From JBBRGG01 sp038240875 (GTDB lineage: Bacteria; Planctomycetota; Phycisphaerae; Phycisphaerales; UBA1924): a DNA stretch of 32,960 bases. A program made the position numbers and the translations under genes. The notes under the pieces are model-generated. The model was not told the DNA's origin. It saw only the letters and a program-made list of their open reading frames with translations, and made no database searches. Positions 1 to 7,252 of the stretch are shown one piece after another (position 1 is the first letter of the stretch; each line of letters opens with the position of its first letter). The stretch is taken from the NCBI GenBank assembly GCA_038240875.1, contig JBBRGG010000006.1:1-32960 (forward strand), written 5' to 3'.

Positions 1-290
1 CGTTAGATGTAAAGTAAGCGGCCAGGACGGCCAGACCACCCAAGCAAAGCCCGTAAGGCAGAGGCATCAAGGCACAGGCAGCAAGGCAAAGGTTGGGCTA
101 GAAAGCAAATCGAGTGCCAAACGTGCTGCCAACCACAAACCATAACCAACAATAGACTCGACTAGCCAACATACTCTCCTGGGTGATTCTTACAGAGTGA
201 AGAATTAGAAGAAGTAGGACGCAGGCGGAACGTCTGCACCACGAGAAGTAGTTGTTCTGTATAGGGCTTACTTTGACTTCTTCGGCAAGG
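1..290. other. Noncoding stretch at the window start
   Basis: No convincing gene is visible. Besides the palindromic element at 19-44 there is a short run of related CAAGGCA-type words around 67-92 (caaggcacaggcagcaaggcaaagg), probably slippage-derived. Reading frames on both strands are short and resemble no family I know. The segment lies downstream of the minus-strand serine hydrolase gene, so it may hold that gene's 3' untranslated region, but no clear terminator hairpin with a T-run was found. Confidence 0.4.
19..44 (-). repeat. Interspersed palindromic element, copy 1
   Basis: Read on the minus strand this is TTGGGTGGTCTGGC followed by CGTCC and TGGCCGC. It matches the elements at 5967-5992 and 10397-10423 in the invariant TTGGGTGGTC head and in the GC-rich inverted repeat behind it. 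This copy is the most diverged: its stem is reduced to GGCC pairing with GGCC around a five-base loop. The resemblance runs on into a short CTTTac-like tail. It sits in noncoding DNA about 250 bases past the stop of the serine hydrolase gene. Function is unknown; REP-like element or mobile hairpin is the best guess. Confidence 0.5.
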
Positions 291-1751
291 TTACTTAGTT
301 ACGTCGTTGGCTGGTACTTTGCCCAAGGCCTTGCTAAGGAACTGAGCGTCGGAGTATTGCCTGCCTTTGTTGGTTGCTTCGGCGAAGCGGACGATGACGA
401 TGTTGTATTCGGGAAGAACGTACAGCCGTTGCTTGCCTAGGCCAGCCGCCATGTAGATGGTAATGCGGGCTTGGTCGGGGTCGCCACCCATTGCTTCGAC
501 GTCGCGTTCGCGGCGGATCTCAAGCGTTCGTTCACGCATCTTTGCACGTGTGGCTTCGCGCGTCTTGTCAGGAATGTTGTCGTCTTTCTTTTCTTTGGAT
601 GTATCGGCTGCTGCGGGTCCGTCGCCATCAGCGGTGGCAATACCAGTTACGCCACTGTTCATGAGTGAAGCCTCGGCGTCGAGATTAAGCCACCACGTCA
701 AGCCATAGGAGGCATTCTTGGGGCTTGCGACGAAGCATTGCGCGAGAAGATCGGGGCGAAGTTTCTCGACGAATAGTGTTTCGCCGCTGGTGTTCTTGGT
801 TCGGACCTTACCTTGATCGAGTATGAATTGGCCAAAGGTTGCCCAATCGCGAGCAGTGAGGATCGCGCCGCCAGGCAGTTTTGGATGCCCAACGCGATCG
901 CGGCCGATGCGAGCGGCTTTGATATTAAGATCATCGAAGATGCGTTGTTGTAAATAGTCCATCACAGATTTCTGAGGTTGGTCTGCGGCTTCGAGCTTGC
1001 GTTCGAGGACTTCGCCAAAGGCGTAGAAGTGGCTCGGGCCATATTCAAAGACAGCGTCAGCGTCGTGTTTGCTGGGGACCGCGATAGCGGCCAAGAAGAG
1101 GTCGTTTGGTGGTGGCGCGTTCTCATTTCCCAGGCGTTTGGCACGTTGGGCGGCACCTTCGCCAAGGGTTCGTGAACCGCCTCGCCCGCCTAAGAGCTCG
1201 TCAGAAGGTTCAAGTCCGGAAGAAAGAGTGAGCAAGTGGCGGAGAGTGATTTTGTTTTTGCGTGGGTCGGCTTTCCATTCGGTGATGGTGTCGCTGGCGA
1301 GTTCGTCGAGAGATAGAAGCTCATCTTGGACCGCCATCATGGCCATGATGCCTGTGAAAGATTTGGTGCCTGATGCCAGAGCGTGAGGCTTGTTCGCGGA
1401 CCAGCCATTGTCGTAACGTTCGTAAAGAACTTCGCCATCGCGCATGACGAGCAGGGCGCGGCCTGAGTACGCTGCGGAATAGTCAGCCGCGGCGTCGAAG
1501 GCTTCTTTGGTCCAGGTAAAGGGCTTTGTGATTGCGACAGGCGCGAGCTGAATTTTGAGCGCGGGCGCGGGCGCTGGCGCTGTAGAAGTATCTTGCTTGC
1601 TTGGTGCTTGAGCTGAGGGAGTCGCCTTACTTGCTGGCGCTTGCGCGAACGCAAACGAAGTCACTATCGTGCTTGTGATCGCCATCGCGTGCAGCAATGA
1701 CACTTTATTGAACGTGTGCCTACGGCTGTGATAAGACATGGATGGCTTCAT
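291..1751 (-). CDS. Secreted serine hydrolase, beta-lactamase/class C fold
   Basis: The 486-residue product has an N-terminal export signal (basic start with HSRRH, hydrophobic stretch at about 19-36, likely cleavage after AFA at about 36), then a Pro/Ala/Ser/Thr-rich linker to about residue 66. The catalytic domain shows the class C penicillin-binding motif SGTK (S127, K130), followed by a helix FTGIMAMMAVQDELLSLDE and LRHLLTLSSGL, both typical of this family. The second motif is present as YGPS (Y237). The third (usually HTG or KTG) appears only as GLG near 437-439, as in esterase-like members. A highly charged insert at about 380-425 is unusual. Members are esterases, D-aminopeptidases or penicillin-binding proteins; the substrate cannot be told here. 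The gene stands alone, divergent from the sigma factor. Confidence 0.85.
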   Translation of the reverse strand: MKPSMSYHSRRHTFNKVSLLHAMAITSTIVTSFAFAQAPASKATPSAQAPSKQDTSTAPAPAPALKIQLAPVAITKPFTWTKEAFDAAADYSAAYSGRALLVMRDGEVLYERYDNGWSANKPHALASGTKSFTGIMAMMAVQDELLSLDELASDTITEWKADPRKNKITLRHLLTLSSGLEPSDELLGGRGGSRTLGEGAAQRAKRLGNENAPPPNDLFLAAIAVPSKHDADAVFEYGPSHFYAFGEVLERKLEAADQPQKSVMDYLQQRIFDDLNIKAARIGRDRVGHPKLPGGAILTARDWATFGQFILDQGKVRTKNTSGETLFVEKLRPDLLAQCFVASPKNASYGLTWWLNLDAEASLMNSGVTGIATADGDGPAAADTSKEKKDDNIPDKTREATRAKMRERTLEIRRERDVEAMGGDPDQARITIYMAAGLGKQRLYVLPEYNIVIVRFAEATNKGRQYSDAQFLSKALGKVPANDVTK

Positions 1752-1939
1752 AGTGGGTCGGGCTTATGCTGGCGCGCCTTTGCGGCGTGTCTGGTTCTAC
1801 TAAAGCTGGTTCTAATAGAGCTGGTGCAAGTTCGCGTGAACGACCACTAGCGTTTCAGGCTGAACGCATCGCGAAGAGTTTGATTGCTTGAGAAAGAAGT
1901 GGATGCAACGCGACCAAAGCGTGCCCACTACTATCAGTT

Positions 1940-2866
1940 GTGAGCCGCCCGCCCAGCGAGCCCAATCTCGCAGGATTTTCAACGCGTTCAGCCGCAGGCC
2001 ACCACCTGCCCGCGGCGAAGTCTGCTGCGCATTCTGAAGTGTCGACAGGCCAGGTTCGTGCGCACGATCTTGGTCCTGGAGTAGACGCGGATGACGCGGA
2101 AGATCGACGGATCGTCGCGGCGATCCAGAACGGCGACATCACGTTATGGGGCGAGCTGGTTTCTCGCTATCAAGATCGGTTATATTCTATGTGCGTGCGC
2201 ATGGTTACTAATCGAGATATGGCCCAGGACCTCACGCAAGACGCGTTTGTAAAGCTTATTCAAGGGCTTGGGACGTACGACGGCAGAAGCCGATTTTCGA
2301 CATGGGCGATTCGCGTGACCATGAACGTGTGCCTGTCGCGGCTGAGGGCTGAGAAGCTCCGTAGGCACCCAAGCATCGAAGCCATCGGCGAAAAGGGGTT
2401 TGGCGGAAGTGGGAGCGGGGCCGGTGCGGGCGGTGATGGCGGTGAGGGGCCTGGTCGGGATTGGATGGAAGATCGGGAACCAAACACGCTCCAAGGCGTC
2501 GAAGCACATGAGGACAGAAGGCTGGTCCTTGAAGCGATTCGCGAGTTGGACCCAGACCAACGTGCGGTACTGATTTTGTGCGACTGTCACGGACAGAGCT
2601 ACGAAGCCATCGCGATGAGTCTGGGTGTTGCGGTGGGGACGGTAAAGTCTCGTTTATTTCGCGCGAGAGCGGCACTCCGCGATGCGGTTGAAGCCATAGC
2701 GGCGAGCCGTGTGCAGCCGGGCGGTGTGGGAAATGGTGAAGGCAGTAGTGGCGGGGGTAAAGATTCGGTGACTGGCAGTAAGACTGGATCATCTTCAACT
2801 GGTTATTCGACTGCTCCCTACACAACAACGCATCCGCCTTCGCGGTTTCCAGGCAAGCAAGTTTAA
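1940..2866 (+). CDS. RNA polymerase sigma factor, ECF/sigma-70 family
   Basis: The 308-residue product has sigma region 2 at about residues 70-141, with DLTQDAFVKLIQGL (region 2.1/2.2) and FSTWAIRVTMNVCLSRLR (2.3/2.4). Sigma region 4 lies at about 196-250, with LDPDQRAVLILCD and the helix-turn-helix YEAIAMSLGVAVGTVKSRLFRAR. The linker between them (about 145-195) is long and Gly/Asp-rich, and a Ser/Gly/Thr-rich tail follows region 4 from about 258. The assigned start is GTG at 1940. The first 50 residues look disordered, and an in-frame GTG at residue 34 is an alternative start. The next gene, 95 bases on, encodes a membrane protein that is a plausible anti-sigma factor. The stimulus and target promoters are not visible. 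Confidence 0.9.
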   Translation: MSRPPSEPNLAGFSTRSAAGHHLPAAKSAAHSEVSTGQVRAHDLGPGVDADDAEDRRIVAAIQNGDITLWGELVSRYQDRLYSMCVRMVTNRDMAQDLTQDAFVKLIQGLGTYDGRSRFSTWAIRVTMNVCLSRLRAEKLRRHPSIEAIGEKGFGGSGSGAGAGGDGGEGPGRDWMEDREPNTLQGVEAHEDRRLVLEAIRELDPDQRAVLILCDCHGQSYEAIAMSLGVAVGTVKSRLFRARAALRDAVEAIAASRVQPGGVGNGEGSSGGGKDSVTGSKTGSSSTGYSTAPYTTTHPPSRFPGKQV

Positions 2867-2880
2867 AGCAAGCAAGTTTC
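2848..2880 (+). repeat. 12-bp direct repeat at the sigma gene stop
   Basis: The word gcaagcaagttt occurs twice, separated by four bases (aaa plus one shared position), across the stop codon of the sigma factor gene. It looks like a small local duplication; no function is apparent. Confidence 0.45.
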
Positions 2881-2961
2881 GTTTCTCGTTTCTGCATATC
2901 AGGCCCTCTTTTATTGTACTTATTTCCTTGATTTTTTTAGTAAGGTTTATCAGCATCTCTA

Positions 2962-4656
2962 ATGTCCAACGACCCTGTCAATCCCGATGGCAACCCCGCC
3001 ACCAACCCAGACGGCTCACGCCGCAATAGCCAAGATCTTGGCGCGAGTGGCGGCCTACACGACTTCAATTCGAACAACTCAAATTTGAACAATTCTGGAC
3101 TTACAAACTCTGGCCAATCAGGGATGATTCTTTCCGAAGAAGAGTTGCTCGAGTGGGTCGAGGGGCGGTTGTCGCCGACGGCTGCAGCTTCGATGGCGGC
3201 GGTTTCTGGCCGTCGCGGGCTCTCGGCACGTGTGTCGCAGATGCAGGCCAATCGCCGAGTAATGGCGTCCCTGCCTATGGAGATTGCTCCTGCAGATTTA
3301 ACCGAGCGTGTTATACAAGCGCTTGAGCGAGAAACCTTGCTCGCGCTGTCGGGAGATGTGCCTTCGGAAGCAACGTCGATTCCGATTTCGACGTATCAAG
3401 ATAGTCGCTCGTCGCGGAATGGCAGGCGTGGCGGCCAACGCTCATCATCGCAGGCTGGCGTGTCTCGATCAGCTTCGTGGCAAGCTCCGCTCGCAATAGC
3501 TGCGGGGCTCGCGCTGCTCATCTCTGGCGTGTCATACTTTGGCTATATCACGCTTCGCGACAAGAACGCCGACGCGCGCTTTGGCAACACCGGCGTTGGC
3601 CCGATTGCAATTGGTTCCACGAACGAAGGTTCGCTCAATGGCGATCAGTCCATGCCTCTTGCCGATGTCTCGAGGAGAACTAGTGACGCGAAAAACACAG
3701 GAAACCTAGGCATTCCGCCGATTCCCTCGCCCTTGAACGAAGGCTCGCGAACTGGCACAACTTCGAGCGTTGGTGAAGCCTTTGCTAATGCGATGCGAGA
3801 CGCACGATCGCCCGGCAGCTCGCCAAATGACGGGTCAAATAACGAGCCAAATGACACGTCGGGAATGTTGATCGATCCTGCAACTGCGGGCACGGCACTC
3901 GCAACCGCCGCCGCGAAAGCCAAGTTTGACAGGTCGCCACGAGTCGCGGGCGCATCTCGAACAAATGAAGGCTCAGATATAACACCGATAGCAGGTAATC
4001 AAGAGACTGCTTCAAAAGTCGCACCAATTACCGATAGCCGTGCATTAGAGTTAGCTCGTGAAAGGCGGTTGGCTCTTCGCGCACGCGGCGCAACAACAAA
4101 AGCTACTTCTGCTATAACGCTTGCGCAACTTGAATTAAACACCGGGCGTGTTTGGTCGTTGTCGCCAGGGTTGGATCAAGCGGTGAAAGTTGAGCTTGAT
4201 GCACCGCGTGTGGAAGCCCACGCACAGCGTGTTCGAGCAGCGAACGAGTTCGCTTTACAGAGCGAATCAGCACGCGCCGTGGCACTCGCGTCAGCACGCA
4301 CACGCCTCGCGATGATGTCGGTTGGAAGTGTGGCACCGATGGCGATCCAGCCGCCCACGCCTGTACTCGCGCCGTTGTTTGAGCCGCTGATAATGCCTGA
4401 TTTCTATGGAGATCTGACGCCGCCGCCACAGTCGATTGGGTACTTGGCGGAACTGCCCGAGGGTGCCGCGGCGTTGTTGTCTTTGAAGGCAACCCTCGCG
4501 ACGCGTCTAGCTGCGAGCGTTGAGTATGTTGAATTGGCCGAGCCCATGGCGGAAGATGCAAGCGCCTCGGCGTCGCGGACGCTGTGGTGGACCGAGCCGA
4601 CGAGCGCCTGGACCAAGCGAGTCTCGGTGCCTGTGGTTATTGAACCGGCGCGGTGA
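2962..4656 (+). CDS. Single-pass membrane protein, probable anti-sigma factor
   Basis: The 564-residue product starts with an Asn/Ser-rich disordered segment (1-54). A short helical domain at about 55-125 (LSEEELLEWVEGRLSP, then RVSQMQANRRVMASLP and LTERVIQALERE) is the layout of a zinc-less anti-sigma domain. A basic Ser/Arg-rich stretch leads to one membrane helix at about 175-197 (PLAIAAGLALLISGVSYFGY). The remaining 365 residues would be periplasmic and have low-complexity and Ala-rich parts with no recognised domain. The HxxxCxxC motif of zinc anti-sigma factors is absent. Position right behind the ECF sigma gene is the main argument for the role: it would hold the sigma factor at the membrane and release it on an envelope signal. 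That pairing is an inference. Confidence 0.65.
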   Translation: MSNDPVNPDGNPATNPDGSRRNSQDLGASGGLHDFNSNNSNLNNSGLTNSGQSGMILSEEELLEWVEGRLSPTAAASMAAVSGRRGLSARVSQMQANRRVMASLPMEIAPADLTERVIQALERETLLALSGDVPSEATSIPISTYQDSRSSRNGRRGGQRSSSQAGVSRSASWQAPLAIAAGLALLISGVSYFGYITLRDKNADARFGNTGVGPIAIGSTNEGSLNGDQSMPLADVSRRTSDAKNTGNLGIPPIPSPLNEGSRTGTTSSVGEAFANAMRDARSPGSSPNDGSNNEPNDTSGMLIDPATAGTALATAAAKAKFDRSPRVAGASRTNEGSDITPIAGNQETASKVAPITDSRALELARERRLALRARGATTKATSAITLAQLELNTGRVWSLSPGLDQAVKVELDAPRVEAHAQRVRAANEFALQSESARAVALASARTRLAMMSVGSVAPMAIQPPTPVLAPLFEPLIMPDFYGDLTPPPQSIGYLAELPEGAAALLSLKATLATRLAASVEYVELAEPMAEDASASASRTLWWTEPTSAWTKRVSVPVVIEPAR

Positions 4657-4974
4657 GAGAGGCTTTGGGGGATGGGCGGGCATAGGCGGCGATTGAGTAG
4701 TACGCCGACGGAAATAAGTGTATTTGCTTCTACTGCTACGTCGAGCGATGACGGATCGTGACAATTTTTCAGACTGCGAACGCCACGCATATGCGTCGCG
4801 ACGTCCGCCACGCGGCGAGCCTTGCGGGGACGGCGGTTTATCCTATTTTAATAACGTGATTATCAAAGATGCAAACCTGAGTGGCGACATCGCGCTGGAA
4901 GCTCGAAGGTATCTGTTGCAGATTTGGCCTGCCGACGTGGTCGCGGTGGGCTGCTGGCGAGTGGCGGATTTGAG

Positions 4975-5142
4975 ATGATCGAAGCCGTGAATTACGACAA
5001 TAACAGCAACCTCACCTCCGATGGCGAGAAGTTTGATTAAACCTACAACCCTTGGGGACATTTGGTCGAGGTCGTGAAATACTCAACAACGAAGGTCTAG
5101 GTACGGTACACCTATTCCATGGATCTAGACTAGCTGAGCGGG
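4975..5142 (+). pseudogene. RHS/YD-repeat protein remnant
   Basis: One frame reads NYDNNSNLTSDGEKFD, stop, TYNPWGHLVEVVKYSTTKV, stop, VRYTYSMDLD, stop, LSG. This is the standard RHS/YD repeat pattern (YDxxGNLTSDG..xYTYDxxNRLVEV..xxRYTYDxxGRR). Three in-frame stops (TAA at 5038, TAG at 5098, TAG at 5131) and several lost consensus residues show it is dead. Only about 55 codons remain; nothing recognisable of the rest of an RHS protein is found upstream. RHS proteins are large secreted or toxin-delivery proteins, so this marks a lost accessory gene. Confidence 0.75.
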
Positions 5143-5310
5143 TGCGTACGGCAGAGTATAAGCAGGACTTTGTACAGATTTGGGCCACGCTGGTTGAAGC
5201 GGAACTCGCATTCTCTGAGGTGCAAGTAGAAGGTGCTTGGGTTCATTCCTCTGAACCGCGCCAGTCGTGTTTTGGCGTACGCCCAGAAGGCGGGCGGCAC
5301 TCCTATCCAT
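5130..5310 (-). pseudogene. IS1595-family transposase, C-terminal remnant
   Basis: The minus strand encodes FWAYAKTRLARFRGM followed by STFYLHLRECEFRFNQR and LYKVLLILCRTHPL. This matches the C-terminal end of ISXO2-like DDE transposases of the IS1595 family (HINGIExFWxxAKxRLxKFxG..xFxLHLKECEFRFNxR). The preceding HINGIE motif is degraded (GVPPAFW), and the zinc ribbon and first two catalytic acidic residues are not found upstream. The reading is open to a stop at 5130, but there is no full gene, so it is a fragment of an old insertion. It abuts the RHS remnant on the opposite strand. Confidence 0.75.
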
Positions 5311-5337
5311 GTGCTAAAATGTCTTTGTATTCGTGCC

Positions 5338-5360
5338 ATTAGGATCGCTTCGATCCTAAT
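5338..5360. repeat. Perfect palindrome, 10-bp arms with 3-base loop
   Basis: ATTAGGATCG, loop CTT, CGATCCTAAT. The arms are exact reverse complements. There is no T-run after either arm, so a plain intrinsic terminator is unlikely. It lies just beyond the transposase fragment, within the region where that transposase would continue. Confidence 0.6.
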
Positions 5361-5505
5361 GCTCTCGAAAACACTGCGTACGGCATTGTGTCCTCAGCAA
5401 AGGGGTACGACTGCCTTTTGCACGTGCCACTTCGCGATGGTCACAAGTACTTGAGGTCAAGCAGTATCTTCAACACCGTGACGGCGTACAACGCCTTGCT
5501 TCGCA

Positions 5506-5553
5506 CGTGGGTATTTGCGCCTCTTCGCCCATGCGTGTTTGCGCTTCTTCGCC
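5506..5553. repeat. 24-bp tandem duplication, two imperfect copies
   Basis: The units at 5506-5529 and 5530-5553 match at 20 of 24 positions and share the core tttgcgc(c/t)tcttcgcc. On the minus strand this gives a basic run (AKKRKHAWAKRRK) in a frame with stops. It is a local duplication in noncoding or decayed DNA. Confidence 0.5.
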
Positions 5554-5966
5554 TGATACCACTGCGCCTATTCGCCCGAGTCGTCATCGGCTACCTTGAT
5601 CAACTGACACGTCTTTGCAAAGATGCCGCCGGTGAGCCTTCGGTCTTGAAACCGCATAGCTTCCTTGTGCAAGTGATCGCTGTGCAAATAGCTGCGATCC
5701 AAGAACCGGATGATCTCTTCGCCCAGAAAACGAATCTCGACTCTGAAGAAGTCGCACTGTCTTTGTTTCTTGGAAAGGTGCGGTCCTTCAGATAGCAGAC
5801 CCAAAAATCTCTAGAGAAAGTGTGGTCACGCTCTCCGGGCATGTCGTCGCGAGGCGATCTCCCCCTCGCACCCGACTACTTGCGATCAGGTCTTGTGCCT
5901 GCAAGGCCTTGGCATTGCATCCCGCTGCTTACTGCCCATTTCTCATTGCCTTTTTCATTTGCTGCA

Positions 5967-5992
5967 TTGGGTGGTCCGGCCTTCCCGGCCGG
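5967..5992 (+). repeat. Interspersed palindromic element, copy 2
   Basis: On the plus strand: TTGGGTGGTCCGGCC, then TTCCC, then GGCCGG. CCGGCC pairs with GGCCGG around a five-base loop. It continues with TTGCTTTC, also resembled in the other copies. It lies 35 bases past the stop of the amidase gene, in the opposite orientation to copies 1 and 3, so a fixed terminator role is not supported by orientation. Confidence 0.6.
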
Positions 5993-6026
5993 TTGCTTTC
6001 TCGATTCACGATTCTCGCGCCCCACC

Positions 6027-6968
6027 TCACGCGTTCGCCATTCGGCCCCGGCCACTACGCGTCTCCACCATATATCGCTGCAGGTTTCGGCCCGGGCACG
6101 CCGTCGGCTTGATTTCCTGATGCGTCCGCACGTTCCTCATCGACACGCGATGCTGCCGCATCTGATACGCGACAAACGAATCAACCGCCGACAGTGCTTC
6201 GCTCGTTGGCCGCTGGTTGTCGAAGTTTCCCAGCACGCAAACCCCCAAATTATGCTCGTTGGTCTTCGACACGTGCGCACCCTCGATCCCAATCGGACGG
6301 CCTTCCCACACTCTTCCCGACGGATCGATCACATAGTGATATCCAATATCAACCCACTCGCTCCCGCGCTGGCGATGTGCCCGCCGAATCGACTCGATCC
6401 GCGTCGCGACCGCGCTCTCGCGCACCAACCCAACCGACGTGTACGCGTCATGGTGCACTGTGATCTGGTTCACGCCATTCATCGGCCTACTCATCGACAT
6501 CTTGGGCCCAGCCGACGCCCATCGTGCTCGCGGAATCACACCCCTGGGTGCTCCAGCTGGTCCGCTCGCTACATTCGTTGCGGGCGTCCTGCCACCCAAA
6601 GGCGAAGGTACCGGCTTTAACTTGCCAAGCTCCGGCTCCTGATCTGGCCAGCGCATCGCGATATCTTTGCCCTTGCCACCACTCGAGCACCCTGCCAAAA
6701 ACAAACCTAGCGCGATGCTCGCCCCGCCCAGCAAAATACTGCGCCGCGAGCCGCCCGCAAGAATCCCCGCGATTGTGCTCTCATCAACTAAACCCGAGGC
6801 AGAGTCCTCGCCTCGCGCAAGCCGCGTCTCCAGCCGTGCGCACGCATGCACATACTGCTCGCGCGTCAGCGATCTCTCGGCGTACCCCTGCTCCAATGCC
6901 AGCCTTAATTCGTAAACGTTCATTCGCCTGCTTCCCCGTGGCTCGCCACTTGGTCTATCAATTCGCAC
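6027..6968 (-). CDS. N-acetylmuramoyl-L-alanine amidase/PGRP-like lipoprotein
   Basis: The product (313 residues from 6968; 298 if it starts at the ATG at 6923, which has GGGGAA upstream and begins MNVYELRLALEQGY) carries an Amidase_2/PGRP domain at about 140-300. Zinc-ligand candidates are H172 or H173 (TVHHDA), H283 (RTHQEIKP) and C291 (TACPG). The catalytic Tyr equivalent is Y210 (DIGYHYVID) and the Lys of KPTACPG is K287, so the enzyme looks intact and should cleave the amide between MurNAc and L-Ala. Before the domain is a twin-arginine hydrophobic stretch, SRRSILLGGASIALGLFLAGC, with a lipobox ending at C94; only the part up to about residue 74 precedes it. That position is unusually deep for a signal peptide and suggests either a wrong start or a cytoplasmic N-terminal domain. 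The role is wall remodelling or defence. Confidence 0.85.
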   Translation of the reverse strand: MRIDRPSGEPRGSRRMNVYELRLALEQGYAERSLTREQYVHACARLETRLARGEDSASGLVDESTIAGILAGGSRRSILLGGASIALGLFLAGCSSGGKGKDIAMRWPDQEPELGKLKPVPSPLGGRTPATNVASGPAGAPRGVIPRARWASAGPKMSMSRPMNGVNQITVHHDAYTSVGLVRESAVATRIESIRRAHRQRGSEWVDIGYHYVIDPSGRVWEGRPIGIEGAHVSKTNEHNLGVCVLGNFDNQRPTSEALSAVDSFVAYQMRQHRVSMRNVRTHQEIKPTACPGRNLQRYMVETRSGRGRMANA

Positions 6969-7252
6969 AGCACTACCTCAACGCGGGATTCCTCTTCGCC
7001 TGATCTTGTTCAAGATGAAAAGAGAGAAAGACTCTTTGCCTACGTGGACGGCTCCGCCGACCGCAACAACCGCTGCCTTCAACTTGAATCACAATGAAGC
7101 CTAACCATTCAAGCCCAAAAGAAGCTACCCATATCTTATCGGCACTTCTCCTCGCACTCCCCCACATCCTGTAAACGCATCAGATATGCACATGTGTGCG
7201 CATGCCTCAGGCCAGTCTCTGCACACTCAATCCACTCTCGCCGCCTCTTCAA

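Larger units (their letters stand above)
4657..5966. other. Gene-poor stretch with decayed mobile DNA
   Basis: This 1.3-kb interval has no intact gene that I can support. It holds an RHS/YD remnant (4975-5142), the end of an IS1595-type transposase on the other strand (5130-5310), a perfect palindrome (5338-5360), a 24-bp imperfect tandem repeat (5506-5553) and, at its right edge, a copy of the interspersed palindromic element. Frames of 60-135 codons exist on both strands between 5380 and 5840, but they carry no recognisable motif and overlap one another; part may be further decayed sequence. Confidence 0.6.

Noticed and set aside
2256..2897. 213-codon minus-strand frame opposite the sigma factor
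   Set aside because: No family motifs; mirrors the sigma factor coding sequence.
4718..4978. 86-codon plus-strand frame just before the RHS remnant
   Set aside because: No recognisable motif or ribosome site; sits in a decayed region.
5388..5795. 135-codon plus-strand frame and overlapping minus-strand frames in the decayed region
   Set aside because: No motif on either strand, includes a tandem repeat, and both strands are equally open; not convincing as a gene.
5820..6620. 266-codon plus-strand frame overlapping the amidase gene
   Set aside because: Arg/Pro/His-rich antisense shadow of the amidase; no domain and no sensible start.
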